Below are positions 1 to 11,800 of a DNA stretch of 64,000 bases, piece by piece. The stretch is from assembly GCA_964036045.1 (NCBI GenBank), contig OZ038382.1, positions 99,574,357-99,638,356 on the forward strand, read 5' to 3'. Within the stretch, counting starts at the first letter, position 1. Each line of letters opens with the position of its first letter. The translations under genes and the position numbers were made by a program. The notes beneath the pieces are model-generated. The model was not told where the DNA came from, searched no databases, and saw only the letters and a list, made by a program, of their open reading frames with translations. This stretch comes from Eutreptiella sp. 'Long Island Sound 2002' (Eukaryota > Euglenozoa > Euglenophyceae > Eutreptiales > Eutreptiaceae).

Positions 1-56
1 TTCCGCAATTTGCGGGCCATCCTCATGAAACGGCTTCTCTTCTCAGCGTTGCCGTC

Positions 57-2454
57 TTAACCACCTTCATGCTCACGCTTGGCCCCTTGTTCTCGCTGGG
101 CCTGAGTTTGCAAGCGTGTGGTGGGACCAGACTGCCCTCCAGAGGGCTCGGAGTTCCCCCCTGGATTAGGGTTGGGGTTGCCTCCGTTCTTGTCCGGGTT
201 CTTGCTGTCCTTGTCTGGCTGGCGGTTAGCGCCTCCTCCTCGTCCACCTTGACTCTTGTCTTGCCCTTTTCCACGTCCTTTCGACTTGCCCTTGCTGGAG
301 TCGTTGCCGTTTCCCTTGCCACCGCCCTTGTCAGAGCCTTTGCCAGGATCCTCGCCCTTCGGCCTCGCCGACAGGCGCTGCTTGTGGTAGCACTCATCCT
401 CGTAGTGCTTCCTCTTCCCACAGAAGGGACAGGTGATAGTACACCTGTAGTGATCCGGCATCCTAGCCTTGGCGCCGGTGTTAGTGTCCTGCTTCCTCCC
501 TTGGACTACGAAGCAGTCTCGCTGCTCGCAGTCAGGGGCGTGCTGCAGGTGGCCATGCTCATCTCTAGCATCACACCAGAAGAGCTCCTTGACATTGTCC
601 ATGATGCGGGCGTTCTTGGGGGTAGTTTCCTGTCCAGGTCTGGGTCCTTGGTACCCTTTGCCATGGCTTCCAGAGCCTCCCCCTCCAGGACGGTAGGCGT
701 TCAGGTGCTGGTCGCTTTTTTTCTCCAGCGCCTGCTCCAGGATTAGCACAAACAAATCCTCGTAGTTAAGGGCTCTAGCCTTGCGCTCTGCCGTTGACCG
801 GCACTCGTCCCACAGCTCTCGAGGAAGCTTAGTCACCAACCAGAAAAGCAGGTCGTCGCTGCTGTAGGAACCAGGCGTCAATCGTCCAGCCCATTGATCC
901 AGGTCAGCCAGTAGGTCAGAGACGCTGCCAGGTTTGGGGTTGTTGGGCAGCACGGCCAGGTTCTGGATCTCGGCCCTGATCGAGAGGTCGGTTTTATAGG
1001 TTGGGTACTGCCTCTCCAAGGTAACCAACACGTCGGCAAAGGTGGCGGACTTAGTCACGATCTGCTTGACCTGCTTCTCCAGGTACTTGGTCTTGCAGCA
1101 CTGCAGGAGCAGATCGCACCTGACCCGCCCACTAGCATTGGGTTTGGCCGGTCATTCGGAGGAACCGGCCAAAATTCTGAGCGAACTCGCTGAGATCCTT
1201 ATCTGTGAACTCAGGCATGTTCACCACAATCTTGGAGGTGGCAATGGCCTTAGCCTCCTGAGACCTGCGTCCCTCAGGGCGCCGGGTCCTCCGCTTCTTC
1301 TTCTCCTTCCGCCCACTCGGGTTCTCGGGGTCCTGAGGGTCGTCGTCCTCCGAGGGCGAAGCAGAAGTCATGGACCGCGGCTCATGGTCTGGGGGGTCTT
1401 CGCCTAGGTCACTAGAGCCATAGGGCTCCACGTCAACCATTGCCCTCAGGGCTGTCAGCTGCAGCCGGTCCAGCTCGGCTCTCGTGGAACTCCCCACGTG
1501 GCTGTAGGATGCCTGTGCCGTTCTCGGTATGAAAGGGCTTCTTGGTATCACTGCAGGGGTCGGCATCGGGCGGCTACTCAGGCTCCCCAGGGTGTTTGTC
1601 AACCCTGCCACCAGGTGATTAGCCTGTACTCGGTGGGGTGAAACTCCCACGATGGTAGGTGACGCTTGGGGCGGAATCAGGGGCTCCAGTTTAGCCCGAA
1701 TCTGTTGAGGTAGATCGCCAACAATTTTGGAAGTTGCTCCTTGGAGCGCCTCGTTGATCTCCGACCGCGTCAGGGACCTGTTGGAGGATCTTCCCGATCC
1801 TCTACTTCTGCTCCCGCAACACTCAGGGCCTCTCTTCAGCCCACTCAGGGTTGCATACCCAGGAACATCCACATAAGCTCCCGTAGCGGGTAGAGGATGG
1901 TGATAGTCAGCCGCATACCATCGCGGCGCAGAACTGGAGGCCACTGGCTCCCTGGTTGTAGTTGCCCCCGGAAACGCAGTGGTAGATGGGTCCACACCAT
2001 AGGCAGGGTAGGTGGGCATACCAGTAAGCCCTTCGCCCTCAGCCATAGGCGGGGTGGTTATGGGTGTGGATGTTGCAGCGGCTGGGTCTGCAGTTGGGAG
2101 TGTGGTGGTTGTAGGAGAGGGTGATGCGTGGAGGCCACAGGCGCTTGGTGCGCCCTCGAAGGTCGACTCACTCGTCTGGTCGTGCTCATGGTCTACTCCT
2201 TCGTCTGCCATGCTTTCTCCTGCATCCTTCTCCCTCTCCCTCTTTCTCTTCACAGGGTTGGTGTCCACCTCCTCGACTGAGAGGGCCCGGAAGGCGGACT
2301 GCAGTCCCTCCAGCGAGTCATCAACCACGTCCACTGGCCCATGTAAGGGCACCGAAGGTACAGCGCTGGGTCCAGGGCCAGGTTCACCAGGTGCTAGCAT
2401 TGCTGGTCCGTCAGGCGCCGTCCTCACGTCGGTGTCCTCCTTCTTTGTGTGCAT
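57..2454 (-). pseudogene. Gag of element A, frameshifted
   Basis: Structural capsid/nucleocapsid protein of a family-1 element. The N-terminal piece (2454-1132, 440 codons) is Pro/Ser/Thr-rich, followed by a basic stretch and a helical capsid-like start; the C-terminal piece (1058-57, 333 codons) continues the capsid-like region. It then has a zinc knuckle of the classical CX2CX4HX4C form (C-PF-C-GKRK-H-YEDE-C, about residue 210 of that piece) and a Gly/Lys/Asp-rich nucleic-acid-binding tail. The two pieces are one gene: compared with element B, A carries one extra base near 1145, which shifts the frame and creates a TAG. The start ATG at 2454 lies 82 bases after the primer site. The frame ends in TAA at 57-59, but the same frame stays open to base 1 with residues shared with B, so gag and pol may once have been a single frame. 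Confidence 0.85.
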
Positions 2455-2535
2455 ATTCGCCCTTCTTGCTTATGACAGTTCTCGGCGCACTGGATGTACG
2501 GCACGGAGTTGCTGCCGGTACGCAGAGACTGTCTG

Positions 2536-2547
2536 CCTCTGCTACCA
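2536..2547 (-). other. Primer binding site, tRNA-iMet type
   Basis: On the minus strand this reads TGGTAGCAGAGG, a 12/12 match to the complement of the 3' end (including CCA) of eukaryotic initiator methionine tRNA. It directly follows the inner LTR end, where minus-strand DNA synthesis begins. The first base may overlap the last LTR base. Confidence 0.9.
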
Positions 2548-3337
2548 GAAGGTTTTATAGTGTTTTCAGCACTGTGTTTTTGTTGTGCCTCTCCTGCTGC
2601 TCGCTGCTGGTGTAGGATTCCTGCTGCTTGTTTTTGATGAGGAAAATGTTTTATTGTTGAAATACAACCAATCCAGGATAACCCAAGCCTGAGATAAGCA
2701 AGTAGAAGATACACAGGATCAAAGCATGAAGGGCTGCAGTCACAATGAGTTAGATAAAGACAACTATCAACAATAGACCACAGCAATTAACATACACTGC
2801 AACTCAGGATGAAATATTTTACATGTTTGAGAAAAAGTGATTGGAAAACTGCCCCAGGGCTCACACTCTTCCATAGTGCCATCTAGACATGTGCACTCTT
2901 TGCTTTTGGGTCCCATAGGTGCTGAGGAGGCATGGCTTGTGGCGCTGAGGTCACTGCCATGTCACATGGGATATTTCTACTTAGCTAGGCTGACTAGGTA
3001 TTGAACCCAGAAAGTCTCAAAAAGAGGTGCTCCAGCACCCTAGGGTGCATACCACTAGGATAGCTAAGAATTCATGACAAAACATAGATAAATTCATAGG
3101 CTCTGCCTTCAGTATATCAGTGCCTCAGTCACCCAGGAAAATATGTTTTAGTGCATATAGCTTGGGGATTAAGGGGTCCACACAACATCCTGATTTAGTG
3201 TTTTGTTCCATAGGTCAAAAATTGTTATCACCCATTTTGGTTAGGCCAATACTAAGATAAAAATGCAAGAGTGCTTAGAGCACCTCTAATACAACTAACG
3301 TATACCCTAAAGCATTGGAAAAGCACTTTTCCTTACT
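2547..3337 (-). repeat. 5' LTR of element A
   Basis: About 790 bp, homologous in inverse orientation to the LTRs of element B (41551-42326 and 51165-51932). On the minus strand it begins AGTAAGG and ends CCTTCT, the same unusual AG...CT termini as in B. It contains the tRNA-like segment listed separately. The copy is diverged from both B LTRs. Confidence 0.85.
2985..3070 (-). promoter_or_regulatory. tRNA-like segment with A- and B-box in the LTR
   Basis: On the minus strand an A-box-like TATCCTAGTGG (3062-3052) is followed by a perfect B-box consensus GGTTCAATACC (3007-2997), with flanks able to pair like an acceptor stem. The same segment is present in both LTRs of element B. It resembles a tRNA-derived RNA polymerase III internal promoter; function is inferred. 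Confidence 0.55.
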
Positions 3338-4341
3338 TGCGGGATGTCCTCAGGAGCCACAGGCGCAGGTCCATAAAGGACTATTGGCGGGGCGGGGTGC
3401 TGGACCTGCAGCTCCGATGGACGGCAATACGGGGGGCCATCAAAGTGGTGAACTCTGCCGCGTCAGGCCTGTGGTCCGTACGCGTCCCGGAGTTGGAGAA
3501 GGTGCTCACGGAGGGTTCCAACGTCATCGGCGAGGTCTCGAGGTACTGGAAGGCGCTGTATGCCAAGAGGCCAGTGATCCTGCCGGCCTTCGAGCGGCTA
3601 GTCCGGGCCCACATCCCGGGGGGGGTGCCGGACGAATGGAGGTCGGTGCAGGACTACACCCTGCAGACGAGGCTCCGGGGTCCAACCGAGTGAAGGCTGC
3701 TCTCACAGCGGAGCTGCTTGAGCCGTTGCACAGGCTCCTGGTGCAGGCGTACAGAGCCATCCTGTGAGGTGCGGACGTCCCGGAATCCTGGCACCAGGCC
3801 ATTATCTGGCTAATGCCCAAGGGTACGGCCACAGGCAACCTGGACGAGTACACGCCAATAGCGCTAGTGCAGCAAGACATGCGGATGCTCATGACCCCTC
3901 TCATGCTCAGGTTCACGGCCGTCCTGGCACGCAAGGGATTGGCTGGGGACTGGCAGTTCGGGGACATGCCAGGCTCCACGGCGGCTGCACCGGTGTTCCT
4001 GGCCCAGCGCAGGCTGCAGCGTAGGCAGGAGGAGAATCACGTCCTGGCCTTCGACATGTCAAAGGCATTTGACACAGCGCCGCATGGGGCGCTGGCGCTC
4101 CTCCTGCGCGACATGGGGGTCCTGAAGGAGCTCATCAGGCTCTTCCACACCCTCAGCTGCGGGACTCAGGTGCGCATCGTCACTGCGCACGGCCCAACGC
4201 AGAGCATTGGGCTCCACAGGGGCCTGCAGCAGGGCAGTGCGGAGAGCCCTGTGCTCTACCTCCTCCTCTTGGAAACTCTCCTGAGGAGCCTTGCCTGCAA
4301 CGCGCGGGGAGATGCTCGGCATACTGTGCCGCCCCTGGTGC
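3338..4341 (+). pseudogene. LINE ORF2, pre-RT region and RT motifs up to the catalytic box
   Basis: Non-LTR retrotransposon polymerase. The first part (3338 to about 3690) is the linker before RT. After a frameshift near 3690 the RT fingers and palm follow: a WHQAIIWLMPKG block, a degenerate RPIAL block (YTPIAL), QFGDMPGSTAA, FDMSKAFDTAPHG (catalytic motif A, about 4053-4085) and GLQQGSAESPVLY (about 4222-4260). An in-frame TGA occurs at about 3765. The frame stops matching RT at 4341, where the LTR of element C1 begins, and resumes at 21532 with the YxDD-box region in the correct reading frame. The 5' end (endonuclease, ORF1) is missing: element A abuts at 3337. Confidence 0.85.
4338..4341. 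repeat. Target-site duplication, left copy (C1)
   Basis: GTGC directly left of C1; the right flank at 21532-21535 is GTAC, one mismatch. Collapsing the two copies restores the LINE frame as P-L-V-Q-V-Y, which supports a 4-bp duplication. Confidence 0.6.
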
Positions 4342-7300
4342 TGACGCGTTCCCGTGGGGGGCCGGCCACGGGACGCTGCGGTGACACGCACAGGTGAGCA
4401 GGCAGGCAAAGCACTACGCTCACAAGGGCATCAATACGCTCGTGTCATGTGACAAAGCGTTTCAGGATCCTTGCCACTCTGCAACAAGGGAACGAACGTA
4501 GGTACAGCAACACATCAGGATATGTACACATGGGGTTAAGACTGGACTGGGGTAAGGGCATCACAGGACAATAGACACTCTATCCTAACTTGTATCCCAA
4601 TCCCAGGTCCGACCCTCTCAGTGGCTGGTGGGGGCGGGGCCTCAGACACAACCCATGCCCTGCTCAGTCCGGACCCTGAAACCCTGCCAATAGGGGTGGT
4701 GTCCCGCCCAGCCACAGGCGAGCTTCTGGGAACCAAGGGGCTCCAAGGCCAACCGACAGTCGCTCCCTCTGCTCCCCTAACCACTGGTCCCAACTCCCCT
4801 CTGAGCCAGAGATATGACCCCGCCATTATCCCTCAGGAGTTGGTAGCTGAAAATGGGCTGTTACAGCCCAAACTGATATTAGCTCCAAAATCTCCAAAAT
4901 TGACCCCTTGTCCGGACCCCCCAGAGGTGGGGACGAGGCAACTGACCCTATGCCCTTCGAGTACGAACTCTCTGGAGCCCTCACCCAACCTGGTTCCCTC
5001 TGAGGTCCCGGCATCAGGGCAACACGTGTTCGTCAAGTGGGGTCATGATGCCAAAATCACCAAAATTGGCCTCATTCCCACGCGTGGCTCGCCCGGCCAG
5101 GGCAAGGCCAATGGCTCACAGGGTAGGAGGCAGGACCTAGGACCTATATCTGAGTGTACAACTTGGAGTTGAGTCCGGGCTCCCTGTGGGCTTAGAGAAA
5201 TGGGGCCGCCAATTGACCACACGGAAGGGGGAAATTGGGGTCCCAAAATGGGGTCATTTTGGCTGCTCGAAATGAGCCAAAATTCGGAGTGCTCCCAATA
5301 GTATATCTCCACGCCGGCTTGGAGATCGGATCTGGCATTCCATACTCGATCCACCAGGAGTCGAACAGAGACTCCCATGCACTTGGTTCTCAAAGATCTC
5401 CATGCCACTTGGCGTGGTGACGATCCCAATTGGGTCCACAAATGCCAAAATGGCAAAATTGCCCACACTCACCTTGGGCTAGCGCCTTAACGAAGGTTGC
5501 TCCGCTTCGCCCACGTGGTGTGTGAACCATGGGGACCAATATACACAACACCCATGTCATATATGATCCATTGGTCCATGCGTCCGGCGTGCACGGGTGG
5601 GCTCAACATAGTGCACGGCGGGCAGAAAAAGTGGAAAGCTGCTCAAAATGGCCAAAAATGCGCACACTCATGGTTGGGGCAAATGAGGCACATGCCCGAC
5701 TTGGACCGGAGTGTGCCATAGGATTGGTATCAAGTCATATGTGTTCAACATATCTTTTGGCGTTGCCCAACTCCTCCGGTATTGGGAATGGCAGGGTCGC
5801 CAAGTGAGCCCATGATTTGGGATAGTCCCAAATCGCCAACATGGCGGCCACGGTATGCCAAGCCCAAGAGGAGTTACTCGCCGGATCCCAGATATGTTGG
5901 GCACCGAAGTATGTACCCTCATCACATACTTGGGTCATGACGTCAATTGAGTGCAACGTTGAGATACACGGTCGCCACTTGACATCATGACGGGCCAAAA
6001 ACGGCAAGATTGGCATAACAACACCCATAAGTGCCTTGAAAGGCGCACAATTATATTATAATATCTTCGGATTGGATCGTGCAATCAACTAATCCTTCTA
6101 CACACAATGACTTGACACCAATGACCTTCGATTCTACGTATGTGCTCCACTTGGGGCGCTTTGAAAGGTTACGAGCGCTACTTCCCAAGTGGGCACATGA
6201 AAATATGGAAAATTGCAAAACACACACCTTGCTCCCAACGCATCGCTTCGGGATCGCCACACAAGCTTCCCTTCACGAAGGTTAGGCTCGCAATTTATCC
6301 TAGGGAGTATGGAGAAGGGGCTTGCACAATATGAGGTCCATTGGCGGGCTTGGCTTGGAGCGATGGACCCGCCAAATGGGCACGCAACACAACACAAGGC
6401 ACATACTCCATATTGCCCAAAATGGTAGCTCCCCCCACGATAAGTCATGCCCCTCCGAGGGCATAACTTTGTGTCAATCGCTCATAGGAACTCAAGGAGA
6501 GTTCCTATGCAACACCAGCACTCGCGCACTACACTCGAAAGTTATCTTAACGCACGCAATATCATGGCCATAGAGTTACAACGCAAACTCTACCCTCTTG
6601 ACCATGATCCATTACACTAGCGCGCACGTGTGGAGACACAAGGCATATGATGCTTCCCAAATTACGTCGGGAGTATTGTGAATACATCCCACGTTTCCGT
6701 ATTGTCATTCCTCGCAAGCAACACGAGATATGACCTTCACAAGTGGCCTCACGAATCAACTTTGTTTTGCCCATCTCTTTAAGACAAATGGAGGGCAAGA
6801 TAAAAGGAAAGTTGATTCGTGCATAGGGAAGCACGTAGGTCCACTCGAAAGAGGTCAAATCAAGTGCAGGGATGTCGAAGTCGAAAATCCGATTTCGACA
6901 TCCTGAAAAATTCGGATTAAGGTTGCGAGTGTAGAATGTGAAAATTGCGGATGCATCAACGCAATTCCTGAAGACTTTAGAGCCTTCGTCACGGATAGCG
7001 TTAAAATTTCCATTATAAACAGTTAAACTGGCGGTTACGGTAAAGTCGCAATCCAACCGCCAGCAGTCAAAACAGTGAATATCAGAACGGAAGCGTAAAA
7101 ATTGACGGAAACAATATGAAAATAAAACCCTGTTGATTCCTGACATTCTGATATACAAATCTCCGCTGGCGGTGCATCGGTTGCCGATGCGGGGCTCTAC
7201 GGCACGGAACACGCTCCCGCTGGGCTCGCACCGGGCGTCAACGGGCGTCTTCCGTACATGGGGTTAGTGGACCGGAGACCGGTCTTCCCTTCCGTACATG

Positions 7301-7365
7301 GGGTTAGTGGACCGGAGACCGGTTGTATGCCCTAACCTAGCCATGGGGTTCTGGGTACCGCTTCA
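4342..7365 (-). repeat. 3' LTR of element C1 (3,024 bp)
   Basis: Direct repeat of 18507-21531. On the minus strand it starts TGAAGCGGTACCC and ends GCGTCA. It contains a near-palindromic GC-rich hairpin close to its 3' end (about 4347-4372), a tandem duplication near its 5' end (7251-7322) and a block of about 600 bp shared with the LTRs of element D. Short frames inside it, such as 7212-6562 on the minus strand, are not kept intact in the other LTR copy and are not annotated as genes. Confidence 0.93.
7251..7322. repeat. Tandem duplication inside the C1 LTR
   Basis: Two copies of a unit of about 40 bp beginning TCCGTACATGGGGTTAGTGG, the second slightly shorter. The same duplication occurs in the other LTR at about 21417-21489. 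It lies within about 115 bp of the U3 start, where enhancer-like repeats often occur in LTRs. Confidence 0.85.
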
Positions 7366-7376
7366 CCCCCCTCCTT
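7366..7376 (-). other. Polypurine tract of C1
   Basis: Minus strand AAGGAGGGGGG immediately precedes the 3' LTR start (TGAAG). This is the expected plus-strand primer. D (AGAAGGGGGG) and B (AAGGGGGG) have equivalent tracts. Confidence 0.88.
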
Positions 7377-8828
7377 AGAGCAAACCCTGGGGGGGGCTCG
7401 ATAACACCCAAGCATGGCAGCTGGTACCCAGGACCATATCCTGAAGGGGGGGTGTCACATCCTCACTTCAGGCTGATTCGCAGGTTAGGCTCCAAACTCC
7501 ACAGTAAGAGAGGTATAGTGCTGTAGGGTCTCGTAACTTCAAGTATAGTATCAAGTATCAAGTCCCGGGTCCTGGCGGCGATTGTTCGGCATCCAAAGGA
7601 CCCGTTAACCCATACCAGGCGCACCGGGTGCCGGCTGCTACGGTCACCACCACAGTGGCAGTGGCATACACAGCCAACATAGGCGTCACACGATGACCGA
7701 GGTGGTCCCACAGGTCGAGAGCGACCACAAAGATCCATCAGGCTACCCCAAGCTTCCCAAGGCCCGCCGACTGGGGAGAGTCCCCACGGGTCCTTCCTCG
7801 GGCGCACCATGTCCATATCCATACGACGCGAGTCCAGAGTGGTACAGCCGAACTCCTTAAGAGATCTTAAGGGAGCTCCTCCTTAAGGGATCGGGCATCA
7901 AGGCCGTCTTTTCCCTCGCCCTATTACCACGAAGGCCATACATGAGGGAGTCCTCATGCAGTGTGGGCGGAGGCGTCGACTCCTCAAACCACCAGTTTCC
8001 CAGGCAGACTGACCGAGGTCAGGAGCACCGGAGGCCGCCATCCGACTGCAAGTGCGTCTGCGAATCGGTAGGCTCACACTGGGACTGACAGTGGCGGACC
8101 GCTGGGAGTGTAGTCAGGCAACTGGGCTTCCCGCCTGGCGCCATCAGGATCTCCACACACACAGCGAATAGGGCAACACGGTATCACGGGCACTCAAACA
8201 CAAGAATATGTACTGCGGTACTGGTCCAGGCTGGACCATGTGTAAGTGCATGTAAGCGGCGACTCAAGGCGCCTTCGCATCCGATTCCGGGAAAAACAGT
8301 CCACACTCAGTGATGGGCTAACATACAGATGCACATATCCTGGAGGGCAGAAAAAGCAAGCAATAATCAGGTAAACAGGCGTGTAAACACACTCTGGACA
8401 GAGTGCCAAACCACGCCCTGGTTAGGATAAGGCATATGCAGGAGGGTGGACAGGAAAACGCCTGAGTTCAGGCCATATATAGTCAGCTGACACACGTCGA
8501 CTGGTCTGGATTCCGCAAGTGCCATGGAACCAGACCACACACCAAAAAAAATCGCAATGCCGATGACAGCGGCATCCGTTGCGCAACGTCGTATGGGCTT
8601 CAAGGCCCCAAGAGCTCAGTCGCCCTACCTGGTTTCCCAAGGATTCAGCAGGGGGGGGAGTGACGAGTAGAAGAAGAGAGGGGCCATCCTCCTCTGGATT
8701 CAGCAGGGGGGGTATGTGGCCACTCTGATGGCAGGTCACCGGAAGATGTAAGAGAGCAAGCAAGTAAGGGACGATCCGTCGGCCTCACAAGCGCTCAAAA
8801 CGCATCAGGGGAGAGCTCGGGGCGCTGA
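7377..8828 (-). other. 3' untranslated region of C1, no gene seen
   Basis: About 1.45 kb between the end of pol and the polypurine tract. Short open frames are present but none shows a recognisable domain or codon-level similarity to other copies here. There is a poly-G run near the tract (about 7389-7396 as C/G runs). Confidence 0.6.
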
Positions 8829-11800
8829 TCAGGCACCCCTGGCTGCAATCGCCCGGGTGAGTGCTGCCAAGTCCGAAACGTGGATCTTGGTCTTGTGCTT
8901 GCAGATGTACTCCATGAAGCGAGTATTGACCCGCGGCACGAATGAGGAGACGGGTTCCCAGGTGTCGTGGGACGGCCCATAGCCTCGCCAACGAACCTTG
9001 AACTCCAGACCTCCGGGTGCCGAGGCTTTCGGACGCTGAGCCAGGATCTTCTCGACGGTATAGTCGTCCTGCTCAGCATAGTCATCGTCCGAATCAGCCT
9101 CATGTGTGGCGTAGCTCAGGGACACATGTTGGCCACGGAGGTCGGGTTCCCGCACACGGAGTTGACTCTCGTGGCGCTCCCGGAACTGTCCGTGACCCAC
9201 CTTGATGCGGTAGGTGTCCTCACCAATCCTGCGCACCACCTCGCCGGGTGTGAACCAGGTCTTGGTGCGGTGGGTGCCCATAGGGCGGGGTCTGATCACC
9301 CACACCGGGTCTCCCACCCTGAACGTTTGCGCTGCCGAGCTCGGGGCGGACTTCTGACGCTCAGCATGCTCCTTCTCGAGCTGCTGGCGGATGTCCCGCG
9401 CCGTTTGCTCTTGCCTCGCGAAGAATTCCTTGGTATCCATAGCCATGCCATCACCAGACAAGGGGAGTCCCCTACCCAGGGGGTCCCTGCCGAACAGAAT
9501 CTGGTGAGGGGACAAATCGCCCGGAGTGGGGGTGTCATGATGGGCCTTCAGAGCAGGCCACATCTCCTCAAACCAGTTCTGACTTGGATTGGTGATGTGG
9601 ATCTTGCGCAGCTTCTCGAACAGCTGCCGTCCAGCCACTTCAGCACGGCCGTTAGACCGGCTGAGATAGGCGACGCTCTTGGCGTGACGTATTCCCATGA
9701 GGGAACACATAGCCTTGAACCAGCCACCAGTAAACTGGGGCCCTCGGTCACTGCAAATGGTGCGGGGGATGTCAAAGACGGTCAGCCAATGACGAATCAT
9801 CATGACTGCCACTTCCTTGGCAAGCAACCCCTTTTTGCGTGCCGGAACGGCTACAACGTAGCCGCTGTGGCGGTCCACACAGAGAACCACACAGTCAAAG
9901 GTCTCCTTGCCAATGTGCACTTCGGGCATGGAGAAGACGTCCATGGCCACGCTCTCCATGGGCTGGTCAGGAACCGGGGTCCATTGGGCTTCCCCCTTGA
10001 CGTTCCGGTTATCGGGATTGCAGGCCTGACAGACCGAGCAACCCTTCCTGACCTTCTTGATGGCGGTGTAGAGGACGATGCGGTCGATCTCGAACCGACG
10101 CTGCATGTCCAGGGCTTGCTTCTTGACCCCTGGGTGCAGCATGTGGTGGTGCCAAGCTTCACAAAGCTCGAGCACCCGGGACTCCGGTACTAGCAGCTTA
10201 CCATTCCGGTAGAGCTTGCCATCTTCCTCGGTCAGCCCCTTTGGCCACTTCTGCCCGTCGTCAGGATCGGTCACAGCCCTATAATCGGCCGCAAAGGCCT
10301 CAGACTTGGCGTAATCGTCAGTCCAGTCGTCCTGGAGGCAAGACTCCGGGAAGAGGTGCTTGTCGGACTCAGCTCCCTCAGGGGCGAGTACTCTGACCGC
10401 TCTGCTCACCCTCGACGCGAGGGGGGCATCTGCAGCCATGACGACGAAGCATTTAGCACCCTCCTCCTCCATCAGGCGCTCCTTTTCGATGATCCTCTTG
10501 GCTTCAGCGGTCTCAGCCTCATCGCCATGGGCAGAGATATCCGTCATGCCCTTGCTGGCGGGATAGGCCCACCTACTGAGACAGTCCGCCACGGTCTTAT
10601 CCTTTCCAGGAATATACACAACCGTGAGGTCGAACTTGGCCAAGGTCTCATGCCATCTTGCCCGTCGGGAGGCGGGACCTGAGGGGGTGTCCACGTGCTC
10701 CTTGTGCCACGACTGCAGACTCTGATGGTCGGTGCAGACGGTGACGGGATGGAGGGCTATGTACACAGCCCATTTCCTGAGAGACATGACGATGGCATAC
10801 GCCTCCTTTTCACGGGGCGTCCACGTCCGTCTCTGGCCTTCTGCCAGGACTCGGCTGCAGAAGGCCACGGGCACGTGCCTCCCGTCGTCAAGCACTTGCT
10901 CCAACACAGCGCCAATGGCGTAGTCGGAAGCGTCGGTGCGCAGGACGAACCCTCGGTCGGGATCCACGAGGTGCAGACCCACTGCGGATAGCAGCGCCTG
11001 CTTCATCCCCTCAAAGGCACGGTCGGACTCTTCATTCCAGACCAGAGCCTTCTTGGACCCCTTCTTGGTCTCCTCTCGGTTGCCCTTGAGCATGGTCGTC
11101 ATGGGGGCTGCATACTCGGCATACATCTTGATATACCCCGAGTAGTAATTGCAGAACCCCAGATACGCCCGTAGCTCAGAGACCGTCTTGGGCTTTTCCC
11201 AGTGCTCAATCGCAGCCACCTTGCCAGGTATGGGCTTTCGCTGCCCGTTCCCGACCACGTGGCCAGCGAAGACCACCTCGCTTACCGCAATGGTGGCCTT
11301 GTCACTGCTGCCCGTGAGTTTGTGCCGAACCAGAAGGTCCAGCACTCAAGTGACGTCCCTCTCGTGTGCCTCGAGGAGCTCCTCGTAGCTCATACTGGGG
11401 TCCCCGGACGCGATGATCACGTCCTCCAGGAAGGGGTCCGCACAGTCACGCACCGGCTCAAGCAGGTTCTCCAGCATCCGCTGAAAAGCCGCATTGCCGT
11501 TGGTAACGCCCATGGGCATCACCTTCCACTGGAGAGGTCCAAGTGGGGTGCTCATGGCTGTGCAGGCACGGGACTCCTCGGCGAGAGGCATCTGATGATA
11601 ACCATGTTTCAGGTCAATCACCGTGAAGATCCTCCGCCGGTGTTGCTTTTGCAGCATGTCCTCAATGAGGGGCAGCGTATAGCTGTCGTGCTGCGTTTGG
11701 GCGTTCAGGCCGCGGTAGTCGACCACGAGCCGCCACTCTCCGGCCACCTTCTTGGGGACGACGAAGCACGGAGAGGCCCATTCGGAGTGGCACGGCTCGA

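Larger units (their letters stand above)
1..3337 (-). mobile_element. Element A: family-1 Ty3/gypsy LTR retrotransposon, 5' part
   Basis: Reading on the minus strand, this is a 5' LTR (3337 to 2547), a tRNA-iMet primer binding site, a short leader and a gag reading frame; pol would lie beyond base 1. It is the same family as element B at 41551-51932: LTR, primer site and Gag align along their length, and the last residues before base 1 (RFMRMARKL) recur in B downstream of its gag. The outer LTR end abuts LINE sequence at 3338, so A probably also inserted into the LINE, but the other flank is outside the window and no target duplication can be checked. Confidence 0.9.

Noticed and set aside
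4621-5172. 183-codon plus-strand frame in the LTR (and its copy at 18786-19466)
   Set aside because: Length and end differ between the two nearly identical LTRs, it is antisense to the element, and its composition is that of the surrounding noncoding LTR.
6562-7212. 216-codon minus-strand frame in the C1 3' LTR as a gene
   Set aside because: The frame is broken in the other C1 LTR (20728-21024 and 21175-21378) despite near identity, and the alignment with D lacks a clear coding substitution pattern. Treated as a conserved noncoding module.
8967-10193. 408-codon plus-strand frame opposite C1 pol
   Set aside because: It is antisense to the integrase region, which shows strong codon-level conservation on the minus strand. 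The same holds for other long frames opposite gag (13794-15083) and pol (11202-12164).
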